Shown in pieces: positions 53,834 to 60,905 of a stretch of DNA of 64,000 nt. A program made the position numbers and the translations under genes. The notes below the pieces were generated by a model. The model saw nothing but the letters and a program-made list of their open reading frames with translations. It did no database searches and was not told where the DNA came from. Origin of the DNA: Anaerolineae bacterium (GTDB lineage Bacteria; Chloroflexota; Anaerolineae; Aggregatilineales; Aggregatilineaceae); NCBI GenBank assembly GCA_016926875.1, contig JAFGNU010000043.1:37954-101953 (forward strand), given 5' to 3'. Within the stretch, counting starts at the first letter, position 1. Each line of letters begins with the position of its first letter.

Positions 53834-55423
53834 ATGCGGCGACGGATATTGTTGATTGTTTTAATCGAATTCGGCCTGCTGATACACACCCTGTTTTTCC
53901 CCCCTGCCCCTATCACATCCGCCCAACCAGAAACTGCGCCCTGCGGCTACGTGGACGGCTTCGATTTCCCGGTGCCGGGCATCGACCTGGAACACAACGA
54001 CTTTGGAATCTACCGCGCCCGGTTCGGCGGGCTGCATACCGGCATCGACGTGGCGTTTGAGCAGTTGGGCGCCCCGGTACGTGCGGCAGCGCGCGGACGG
54101 GTCACGTACAGCGATACGGCGGGTTGGGATACCGAAAAAGGCGTGGTGGTGATCCAACATACCTTTCCCGACGGCACCCTGATCAACACGCTTTACGGGC
54201 ATATGGAGGAGCTTAACGATTACAATTTTCCGGCGATGAACCAGTGTGTTGAGCTGGGCGACATCATCGGGGCTGTTGGCGCGCCGTCACTGGGACTGCC
54301 GCACCTGCACTACGAGGTCCGCACACGCTACCGGCACGAAGGCGGACCGGGCTATACCGACGTCAACCCGCTTGAACTGGGCTGGCTGCACCCGCTTGAT
54401 TTTACCTACCTTGCCAGGGTATGGATTCATCCGGCCCACCGCGCCCATTTTTCGCTGGCCCAGGGCGCCACGCTGCCGCCTCTGCTGCTGTCCAACAGTG
54501 GCTACGTGATCACACAGAGCACGCAGCTTGTGGGCCTCAGCGCCGAGGGAAATAACCTCTGGCAGTTTGATACCCTGGGCAGCGTAACAGGCGTGCTCGA
54601 ACTGCCGGATGGGCGTGTGCTGTCCGGCACGTCGGCCAACCAGGTGCTTATCCTGGACGACGGCAGCTACAGCGCCCTGTGGGAAGCGTCAAAAACGCTA
54701 GTCACGCCGCCGGAACTGCTCGGCGAGGCAGTCATCTTCATAACCGCAGACGACACCCTGATCGCCCTGACGCCCGATGGCGTCCCGCTGTGGGAAACCG
54801 GCGCGCTGCCCGGCCATGCCACGCAGTGGGCAGTCGGCAGAGATCGCGTAGCAATAGCCACCGATAGCGGCCACCTGTGGATCGTGGATAGTGAAGGCCA
54901 TGTGATCTACATGGGAACCTATCCCGATGTGCCCGTACCGTTTGTCGGGTCAAGTAGCGATTTCTACGTGTTGAGCGATTCGGCTATTTTGCGCATTGAT
55001 CAGGCGTTGACCGTCTCACCGCCGCTGGATACCGGGCTGGAGCTAAAACCAGGGGCAGAACTCATTCACCACGCGGGCGTATTTTACCTGTACACGGGTG
55101 AGGGGCGCTCGCTGTATGCGTATGGTGTGGACGGCGCGCTGTTGTGGATCGCCTACATGCCCGGCAGCCACCTGCACGCCCCGCGCCTGGGCATCGGCGG
55201 CGGACAGATCATTTACGTGCTGACAACGGATGGCCAGCTTCTCGCATACGGCGTTGAAGATGGGCGGCTTGTGGCCCAACTGGCGCTGTATGACGGGGGC
55301 ATTGACGGTACAACGACGGCGCGCTGGCTGGATGTTGGCCCAGATGATACCGTGCGCTTTAGCGGCGGGTATCTCTCGGTGGTCACGCTTGACGGCCTGG
55401 CGCTGATGACAGACGAGAATTAG
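53834..55423 (+). CDS. Exported M23 peptidase fused to a beta-propeller
   Basis: 529 residues. A signal peptide (about 1-31) precedes an M23/LytM domain (about 45-190). The zinc ligands fit GLHTGIDVAFE (His, Asp) and LPHLHYEVRT (HxH motif), with YGHMEEL between them, so the site appears intact. The remaining 320 residues are PQQ-like or WD-like propeller blades, recognisable by recurring patterns such as NNLWQFDTLGS, GVPLWETGALPG and GALLWIAYMPG. M23 enzymes cut peptidoglycan cross-bridges; the propeller may position or regulate it. It stands alone, with the NIF3-like gene converging 10 bases away. Confidence 0.87.
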   Translation: MRRRILLIVLIEFGLLIHTLFFPPAPITSAQPETAPCGYVDGFDFPVPGIDLEHNDFGIYRARFGGLHTGIDVAFEQLGAPVRAAARGRVTYSDTAGWDTEKGVVVIQHTFPDGTLINTLYGHMEELNDYNFPAMNQCVELGDIIGAVGAPSLGLPHLHYEVRTRYRHEGGPGYTDVNPLELGWLHPLDFTYLARVWIHPAHRAHFSLAQGATLPPLLLSNSGYVITQSTQLVGLSAEGNNLWQFDTLGSVTGVLELPDGRVLSGTSANQVLILDDGSYSALWEASKTLVTPPELLGEAVIFITADDTLIALTPDGVPLWETGALPGHATQWAVGRDRVAIATDSGHLWIVDSEGHVIYMGTYPDVPVPFVGSSSDFYVLSDSAILRIDQALTVSPPLDTGLELKPGAELIHHAGVFYLYTGEGRSLYAYGVDGALLWIAYMPGSHLHAPRLGIGGGQIIYVLTTDGQLLAYGVEDGRLVAQLALYDGGIDGTTTARWLDVGPDDTVRFSGGYLSVVTLDGLALMTDEN

Positions 55424-55433
55424 TCCACTGCAT

Positions 55434-56333
55434 CTAGCGCCACGGGTCGGGCTGCTTGATAAATTTCGCCTCGATCCCGGCGTTGCGGAACCAGCCCGGC
55501 AGTTGATCGCGCATGACCACCATTTCGCTCGCATAGTGCGATGTGCCGATCAGGTTCATTGGCAGTCGGGGCACCAGCGCGCGCATTGCTTCACGCTGCT
55601 GTGCGGCGTACTCGTAGTCACCCACCAACCACCAGTAACCGGTGACAAACGTATCGCAGCCCAGGTCGCGCACCTGTTCCAGGTGGCCCGGATCATCCCC
55701 ACCGCCGGGGATCACGGCGACACGTTCAACCGGCTGACCGTTAAAGCGAATCTGGTTATAGCGGATATACGGCAGTTCGGACACCTCGGCTAGGTGCTCT
55801 GCAAATTTGCCAAACGAGATGTTATGCACCCTGCCGTGCACGCCTTCCAGACCACCATGATGTGGGGCGAACGGCTCCCAATCATGGAGTTTGATGGCGT
55901 CCGCCAGCGCGATAACCGTGCTGAGTTCCTGGTGGCAGTCTAGCGGGGCATGACAGCTATAGTAGCTGATATTGTGCTCGCGCAGGGCTTCGAGCTGTGC
56001 CTCGCTGATCGCCAGGAACCCGCGCCCGCTTTCTTCAAAGTCTGCCGGATGGTGGGCAAAGATCATCGCGCCCGGTGCGCCGCGTTCCAGTTCCAGCGCC
56101 AGGATAGTGTCCAGCACAGCCTGATCAGGGAAAACGATCAGGTAAACCCGGTCTATTTCCTCTGTGCTGCACAGCATCAAGCCGTTCCAGCTTCCCTGCA
56201 CAAAATCCGCTTCGGCAAACCGGTGATAGACCGGCATGTTCGCGGCCAAAATCCCCGACCAGAAACCGCTCTCGTCGTATGCCTGTACCTCAAAAAAATC
56301 ATTCAGCTTTTGTACCAGTTCGGACTGATTCAT
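55434..56333 (-). CDS. NIF3/DUF34-like dinuclear metal protein
   Basis: 299 residues. The metal-binding motifs of the family are recognisable: AMIFAHHPADFE, YSCHAPLDCH, and GTSHYASE near the C-terminus. Members are often labelled GTP cyclohydrolase I type 2 homologues, but activity differs between members and the cellular role is unsettled. The ATG at 56333 is chosen because a G-rich site (GGGGGG) lies just upstream and the extension to 56381 is not conserved-looking. Confidence 0.82.
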   Translation of the reverse strand: MNQSELVQKLNDFFEVQAYDESGFWSGILAANMPVYHRFAEADFVQGSWNGLMLCSTEEIDRVYLIVFPDQAVLDTILALELERGAPGAMIFAHHPADFEESGRGFLAISEAQLEALREHNISYYSCHAPLDCHQELSTVIALADAIKLHDWEPFAPHHGGLEGVHGRVHNISFGKFAEHLAEVSELPYIRYNQIRFNGQPVERVAVIPGGGDDPGHLEQVRDLGCDTFVTGYWWLVGDYEYAAQQREAMRALVPRLPMNLIGTSHYASEMVVMRDQLPGWFRNAGIEAKFIKQPDPWR

Positions 56334-56485
56334 AATGCCCCCCGGTGCTGTTGTGCGAAATACCGCATCTCGCCTGCACAAACCTCACGGCAGCGGGTTA
56401 TGCTAATCCGTAGGCAGGAGCCTGTGTGACCCTGCCCGCAGCGATATTTCAGTCTTCAAGATCAATCAATGCTCGCAGGACGTGA

Positions 56486-57283
56486 TCACTTGCCCTGCCA
56501 GTTGGGATCGCGTTTCTCCAAAAAAGCGGCCATACCTTCCTTCTGGTCCTCGGATGCAAACAAGACATAAAACCGGTTGCGTTCGTAGGCCAGCCCTGCC
56601 GACAGCGTTGTTTCCAGCGCCATATTGACCGCGTCTTTTGCCAGCCGGATAGCAACCGGCGCCCGTGCGGCAATCGCGGACGCCAGCTTGATCGCTTCAT
56701 CAAGGTATTGATCGACCGGCGCCACCCGGTTCACCAACCCAAAACGCGCCGCCTCGTCGGCGGATAGGCGGCGGTCGTTAAGCACCATTTCCATTGCCAG
56801 GGCTTTGCCAATTGTGCGAGTCAGGCGTTGGGTGCCGCCCGCACCGGGGATCACGCCCAGGTTGATCTCCGGCTGGCCAAAAACAGCCGTCTCAGATGCG
56901 ACGATCATATCGCAGGCCAGCGCCAGCTCACAGCCACCGCCCAGGGCGTAGCCGCTGACTGCCGCTATCACTGGCTTGTGAAGGTTCTGCAGCCGTTCCC
57001 AGCGCGCGATAAACGCCTTGTTAATCAGTTCAACCGGTGTAGCCTGGGCCATCTCGCCAATGTCCGCCCCGGCGGCAAACACGCGGTCGGTCCCGGCGAT
57101 GATCATACACCGGATCGAATCGTCCGCGTCCATCTGTTCCAGCACGGTCATCAGTTCATCCATTAGCGGGCCGGTCAGCGCGTTAAACGTGCGCGGACGG
57201 TTCAGCCGCACCAGCCCTACGCCGTCCGCCGGGTGCTCGACAAGGATATTTTCGTAATCCACTTTATCTGCTGCCTCCTGCAT
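56486..57283 (-). CDS. Enoyl-CoA hydratase/isomerase
   Basis: 265 residues of the crotonase fold. The CoA-binding segment is RTFNALTGPLMDEL, the oxyanion loop is FAAGADIGEM, and both catalytic Glu residues are present: GGGCELAL (about 119) and QPEINLGVIPG (about 139), spaced as in hydratases. It hydrates enoyl-CoA in fatty-acid or amino-acid degradation. The ATG at 57283 is preferred; GGAGGCAG lies upstream. The gene with stop at 57306 lies just upstream in the same direction, so the two are likely co-transcribed. Confidence 0.93.
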   Translation of the reverse strand: MQEAADKVDYENILVEHPADGVGLVRLNRPRTFNALTGPLMDELMTVLEQMDADDSIRCMIIAGTDRVFAAGADIGEMAQATPVELINKAFIARWERLQNLHKPVIAAVSGYALGGGCELALACDMIVASETAVFGQPEINLGVIPGAGGTQRLTRTIGKALAMEMVLNDRRLSADEAARFGLVNRVAPVDQYLDEAIKLASAIAARAPVAIRLAKDAVNMALETTLSAGLAYERNRFYVLFASEDQKEGMAAFLEKRDPNWQGK

Positions 57284-57305
57284 AAAATTGTCTCTAAAAC
57301 CGGGG

Positions 57306-58298
57306 CTACAACGACACGATGCTTCTAGCCACACGCAGGTGCTTGGGGAAGTTCGGCAGGTAATCTGCAAACCGTTTGTAGCGTCCTTCTTCGTATTCTG
57401 CCAGGTAGCGCTTGAGCACACGCACCACACTGGGCAGAATCTTGACGCCGTGCACCTTATTTTCCATCAAAATATAGGCCCTGGCTTCTTGCGGGCTGAT
57501 CGCCTGTTCCATGAAGAGCGCCACCGTGCCCGCCACAAATAACTCTGTGAACTGGTCGCTCCAGGTTGGGTGTGTCTGGTTGAATTTACGGCTAATGAGC
57601 AGCGGCATATCGGTTACCGAGGCAATCGTCGCCGCGTGTTGGCGCAGGTAGGATACCATCAACAGGCGCCCGTATTGTGACAAGGCCGCGCGGAAAACAT
57701 GCGCGGCATCTTCGTCAAACGGCCAGGGTTCGTTGTCGCCTAACGCGATGCGGGGCGGCACAATGCAGCATAGCTCCTGCGGCAGCCGGATGCCGACCGC
57801 GCTGTCGCTGGGATACGATATATTCGGCATCAACACCAACTGCTCGGTGATACCGCCTACAAACGGTTCAAAGAAGCGATACAGGTCGATATGCGTCACG
57901 ATTTTGGCCGTTTGCTCATACGCGCGCGCCCAGACACCTTCTTCTTCGTACCACCATTCTTCAAGTCCGGCTTGCACAAAGAAGTCGCCTAGCTGCTCGT
58001 CCCAATGCAGCGGCGCCCAGGGAAGCGAAACCTCAAGCAGCAGGTCGGGCCACGACAGGCTGAGCGCATACGTGTAGATCGCCTCAAGCGGGGTGCCCTG
58101 GTCGAGCAGCGTTTGCAGGGTGTGTACTGCCGGATGGTTAGCCAACGGCATCACGCCCCTGGCTGTCATGCGTGCATGGACGTGCGCCCGGTAGCGCCGC
58201 TGCCGCTGCTCCATTTCCGGCCAGTTTGTAACCGACAGCACCGCTGACATCAGCCGGACACGATCATCGATGTGAACCTGTATTGTGCGTGCGCTCAT
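57306..58298 (-). CDS. Conserved protein of unknown function
   Basis: 330 residues, soluble, largely helical with many aromatic residues (for example LEEWWYEEEGVWARAYEQ). I do not recognise a family and no HExxH or P-loop motif is visible. The C-terminal 80 residues (FTELFVAGTVALFMEQAI, then ARAYILMENKVHGVKILP) look the most ordered. The ATG at 58298 is preferred to 58331. It precedes the enoyl-CoA hydratase by 22 bases and probably forms an operon with it. Confidence 0.7.
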   Translation of the reverse strand: MSARTIQVHIDDRVRLMSAVLSVTNWPEMEQRQRRYRAHVHARMTARGVMPLANHPAVHTLQTLLDQGTPLEAIYTYALSLSWPDLLLEVSLPWAPLHWDEQLGDFFVQAGLEEWWYEEEGVWARAYEQTAKIVTHIDLYRFFEPFVGGITEQLVLMPNISYPSDSAVGIRLPQELCCIVPPRIALGDNEPWPFDEDAAHVFRAALSQYGRLLMVSYLRQHAATIASVTDMPLLISRKFNQTHPTWSDQFTELFVAGTVALFMEQAISPQEARAYILMENKVHGVKILPSVVRVLKRYLAEYEEGRYKRFADYLPNFPKHLRVARSIVSL

Positions 58299-58424
58299 GT
58301 CTCTCTGCTTCAAGCTCCTACCGCATGTCATGCTGCGTAGTATAATATCATAACGTGTTGCAGACGAACCCGCGCCCCGGTATCTGTTCCCCGATTCCTC
58401 TTGATACCCTGACTCCGACCCGTG

Positions 58425-58456
58425 AAAAAAACAGGAGCAGCGTCTCGCTGCCCCTG
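58425..58456 (-). terminator. Terminator of the aldolase gene
   Basis: On the minus strand an 11-bp stem with one G-U pair (58456-58446 with 58442-58432) and a 3-base loop is followed by seven T residues (58431-58425). Confidence 0.9.
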
Positions 58457-58490
58457 CCGGTTCAATACTTGATGTCTTGTGTCCAGACGA

Positions 58491-59552
58491 CTATGCAATC
58501 GTCACGTCATCGCACAGGTACACGTCCTGGATGGCGTTCAGGATTTCCACGCCGTCTTTCATCGGGCGCTGGAACGCCTTACGCCCACTGATCAGACCCA
58601 TTCCCCCGGCGCGCTTGTTGATCACCGCCGTGCGGACCGCCTGCGCCAGGTCGTTTTCGCCGGACGCGCCGCCGCTGTTGATCAGGCCGATGCGGCCCAT
58701 GTAGCAGTTGGCAACCTGGTAGCGGGTCAGGTCAATCGGGTGATCCGACGCCAGTTCGGTGTACATCTTTTCACTGTACTTGCCAAAGCCGATGGCCTTG
58801 AAGCCGCCGTTGTTTTCCGGCTGTTTCTGCTTGATGATGTCGGCTTCAATCGTGGCGCCCAGGTGATTCGCCTGCCCGGTCAGGTCGGCGGACACGTGGT
58901 AATCGGTGCCTTCGTGCTTGAACGCGTTGTTACGGGTGTAGCACCACAGAACGGTCGCCATGCCGAAGTCGTGCGCCACTTTGAAGGCTTCGCTGACCTC
59001 TACGATCTGGCGGCTGGATTCGGGCGAGCCGAAGTAAATAGTCGCACCAACGGCCACCGCGCCCATATCATAGGCCTGCTCGATCTGGGCGAAGAAGACC
59101 TGATCATACTTGTTCGGATAGGTCAGCAGCTCGTTGTGGTTGAACTTCAGAATAAACGGAATCTTGTGGGCATACTTGCGAGCCACCGCGCCCAGCACAC
59201 CCAACGTCGAAGCAACGCCGTTGCAGCCGCCTTCAATCGCCAGTTCAACGATCTTTGTGGGATCAAAATAGATCGGGTTCGGGGCGAACGACGCGCCGCC
59301 GGTATGCTCGATGCCCTGGTCAACGGGCAGAATCGATACGTAGCCCGTGCCGCCCAGACGGCCATGACTGAACATCTGCTGCAAGCTCTTCAGCACCGGC
59401 GTGGGGCGATCCGACTCGACAAAAATGCGGTCTACAAAATCCGGGCTGGGCACATACAGCATGTCTTTCGAGATAGTTTTGCACTCGTGCCCCAGCAAGG
59501 ATTCAGCCTCATCCCCCAGCAGGGATTCAATTTTTTGAATATTGTATGGCAT
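58491..59552 (-). CDS. fbaB: Class I fructose-bisphosphate aldolase (DhnA type)
   Basis: 353 residues. It cleaves or condenses fructose-1,6-bisphosphate through a Schiff base. Family segments include [44 protein letters not shown], and the phosphate-binding [15 protein letters not shown] near the C-terminus. The N-terminus carries an imperfect tandem repeat, ESLLGDEA followed by ESLLGHEC, also visible in the DNA. The ATG at 59552 is fixed by AGGGAGAG just upstream. An inverted repeat lies in the leader. Confidence 0.93.
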   Translation of the reverse strand: MPYNIQKIESLLGDEAESLLGHECKTISKDMLYVPSPDFVDRIFVESDRPTPVLKSLQQMFSHGRLGGTGYVSILPVDQGIEHTGGASFAPNPIYFDPTKIVELAIEGGCNGVASTLGVLGAVARKYAHKIPFILKFNHNELLTYPNKYDQVFFAQIEQAYDMGAVAVGATIYFGSPESSRQIVEVSEAFKVAHDFGMATVLWCYTRNNAFKHEGTDYHVSADLTGQANHLGATIEADIIKQKQPENNGGFKAIGFGKYSEKMYTELASDHPIDLTRYQVANCYMGRIGLINSGGASGENDLAQAVRTAVINKRAGGMGLISGRKAFQRPMKDGVEILNAIQDVYLCDDVTIA

Positions 59553-59584
59553 TGTCTCTCCCTCTTTCATGATAGATCGTGTGG

Positions 59585-59616
59585 GATGCGAGTATCCCTG
59601 ACAACGATCTCGCATC
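59585..59616. repeat. Inverted repeat in the aldolase leader
   Basis: GATGCGAG (59585-59592) and CTCGCATC (59609-59616) are a perfect 8-base inverted repeat with a 16-base spacer, 33 bases before the aldolase start. It could be an operator or an RNA hairpin. Confidence 0.4.
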
Positions 59617-59835
59617 GTGTTACAAAATTAAATGGCTGTTTGTCGCCAATTACCATGTCAACTGGCACAATTTTCGAACCAACCACAGGGATAATAACAC
59701 GCATCTCGTCTCGTGCAAGCGATCAGGACAAATTACAGCAGGATAAACGTGCCAGATGGCCGGACGGTATGCAAACGGGCGAACAGATGGCGTGTGTATG
59801 GCGCATTGGAACGTAATCACGGCTGTGAAAAAGGC

Positions 59836-59864
59836 TTGACAAGCCTCTCTCGCCCGGCTAGAAT
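59836..59864 (+). promoter_or_regulatory. Promoter of the leuS leader
   Basis: A perfect TTGACA (59836-59841) and TAGAAT (59859-59864) are exactly 17 bases apart. The transcript should begin near 59871 and holds the T-box, the tRNA and the genes to leuS. Confidence 0.88.
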
Positions 59865-59892
59865 TTGACTACCTTAACAACCAACGTGCCAA

Positions 59893-60241
59893 AGGCAACG
59901 AACGGAAGTAGTAGGCTATCATCGCAGTGAGCCGGGGAGAGTGGAAACCCGTCGTCTGCGCCCGCGATGAGCGCACAGGCCAAACTCGTCCGGGAGCCGC
60001 GCGGCTGAAGACTGGTAAGCCCCGCCGGATACGCCCGTTACGCGTAATGAGTGGGTGGCACACCACAATCGATATGGGCCCATAGCTCAGCTGGGAGAGC
60101 GCCACAATGGCATTGTGGAGGCCAAGGGTTCGAGCCCCTTTGGGTCCACTTCTATAGCTTGATCGACGCCACCAACCAGGGTGGTACCGCGGAGTCCTCT
60201 TCGTCCCTGCTATCAGGGGAGATATTACGAAGAGGATTTTT
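59893..60241 (+). ncRNA. T-box riboswitch (Leu specifier) interrupted by tRNA-Ala
   Basis: Stem I starts with the AGTA motif (59907-59910) after CGGA, which pairs with TCCG (59989-59992). TCATCGC (59919-59925) pairs with GCGATGA (59964-59970); the conserved AGTGAGCCGGGG and GTGGAAACCCG form the distal part. The specifier position reads CTC (59985-59987), a Leu codon, matching the downstream leuS. A Stem II-like CCGTTACGCGTAATGAGTGG (60035-60054) follows. The antiterminator has CAGGG TGGTACC GCGGAG (60177-60194) pairing with CTTCGT CCCTG (60199-60209); its TGGT fits a tRNA with A before CCA, as in tRNA-Leu. The terminator pairs TCCTCTTCGT (60195-60204) with ACGAAGAGGA (60227-60236) and ends in TTTTTATT. 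Confidence 0.87.
60076..60148 (+). tRNA. tRNA-Ala (anticodon GGC)
   Basis: A complete 73-base cloverleaf. The acceptor stem pairs GGGCCCA with TGGGTCC (one G-U), the D arm is GCTC/GAGC, the anticodon stem CCACA/TGTGG encloses the loop ATGGCAT with anticodon GGC, and the T arm is AAGGG TTCGAGC CCCTT. The discriminator base is A and the CCA end is not encoded. It lies inside the leuS T-box leader, between Stem II and the antiterminator, and upstream of the T-box terminator, so it is transcribed whether or not readthrough occurs. Confidence 0.96.
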
Positions 60242-60343
60242 ATTAATTATTCATGGGTCATTCGGTCTTTTTCGGTGTAGACTCTTATGTAGACACGAGA
60301 AACGTTTTACTGGAATGTTGTCGCACCGAAAGGGGTATTTGTG

Positions 60344-60475
60344 ATGGCTCAAAACAACCGGCGCTCACTATCTGATCGTTTCCGTGATTTATTGGAAACG
60401 CTTAAGGAGGCGCTCAGCCCACGTCAACCTGCTCCTGTCCCGATTCCGGTGCGCGATCCTGTGCGGCGGCGTTGA
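60344..60475 (+). CDS. Small protein, 43 residues, unknown function
   Basis: The start ATG at 60344 has a good AAAGGGG site 8 bases upstream. The protein begins MAQNNRRSLSDRF, has a short amphipathic helix (about 8-25, DRFRDLLETLKEAL) and a Pro/Arg tail ending RRR. It is basic and has no signal peptide. It is the first frame after the T-box terminator and so would be under leucine-dependent control. No family recognised. Confidence 0.55.
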   Translation: MAQNNRRSLSDRFRDLLETLKEALSPRQPAPVPIPVRDPVRRR

Positions 60476-60553
60476 ATAACGATCAGCCATACGGTGAATT
60501 AACACGCTGACACGGCGTGAAACGGTGAAGGGACCGGGATTGACGTGTTCAAC

Positions 60554-60668
60554 CTGGGGCCGTTCGCCGCTATGAATCTATCTGTGCGTCAGCGATAACC
60601 TGAACCAATCGGCCCCAGCGCCCGGCAGCAAACAGGCTGTCGGATCAGAGTAAAGCGGGCCGATTTTT
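60554..60668 (+). terminator. Second terminator with alternative pairing, upstream of leuS
   Basis: ATCGGCCC (60608-60615) pairs with GGGCCGAT (60657-60664) and is followed by TTTTT, with an inner CCGGCAG/CTGTCGG helix. The 5' arm can alternatively pair upstream, CTGGGGCCG (60554-60562) with CGGCCCCAG (60610-60618), nine perfect pairs. The two folds exclude each other, which is the layout of an attenuator, though no sensing domain is recognised. Confidence 0.65.
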
Positions 60669-60715
60669 CGTTTCTGGTGGTAATAGAAGGTACATACCAG
60701 GAAAGGAGGGACGTC

Positions 60716-60811
60716 ATGCAGAATACCAGCAGGCGCTATATGCGGGAGATGTGCTGCCTTCTCGCGGCCCTCCTGGGCTGGCTGGACACCTGTCGGCGCG
60801 ATACTATCTGA
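60716..60811 (+). CDS. Short reading frame before leuS, possible leader peptide
   Basis: 31 codons from the ATG at 60716, preceded by an ideal AAAGGAGGG site with 5-base spacing. The middle reads CCLLAALLGWLDTC: four Leu codons within six, plus one more, and three Cys. It ends at 60811, 94 bases before leuS. It could be a leader peptide that senses leucyl-tRNA supply or a small membrane-active protein. No T-tract terminator follows it, so classic transcription attenuation is not evident here. Confidence 0.5.
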   Translation: MQNTSRRYMREMCCLLAALLGWLDTCRRDTI

Positions 60812-60905
60812 GTTGTCAGGTAAACAGCCGGAGATTCCAGCCGGTTGCACGGCAGCCAATTTGAGTCCTTGTCCTTGAAACACGCTTGGGAGCGAGAAAA
60901 CAGCA

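Noticed and set aside
58479..59816. Long open frame on the plus strand opposite the aldolase
   Set aside because: It is antisense to a clear aldolase, has no recognisable domain and its composition (Arg/His/Val rich) is that of a mirror frame in GC-rich DNA.
60051..60066. A second T-box antiterminator (GTGGGTGGCACACCAC) before the tRNA
   Set aside because: It resembles GGGTGG-AC, but lacks the ACCGCG part and a following terminator, and it fits better as the Stem II end plus the outer arm that pairs with GCCACC at 60168.
60572..60598. Eight-codon frame in the loop of the second attenuator as a leader peptide
   Set aside because: It has only one Leu codon and no ribosome binding site.
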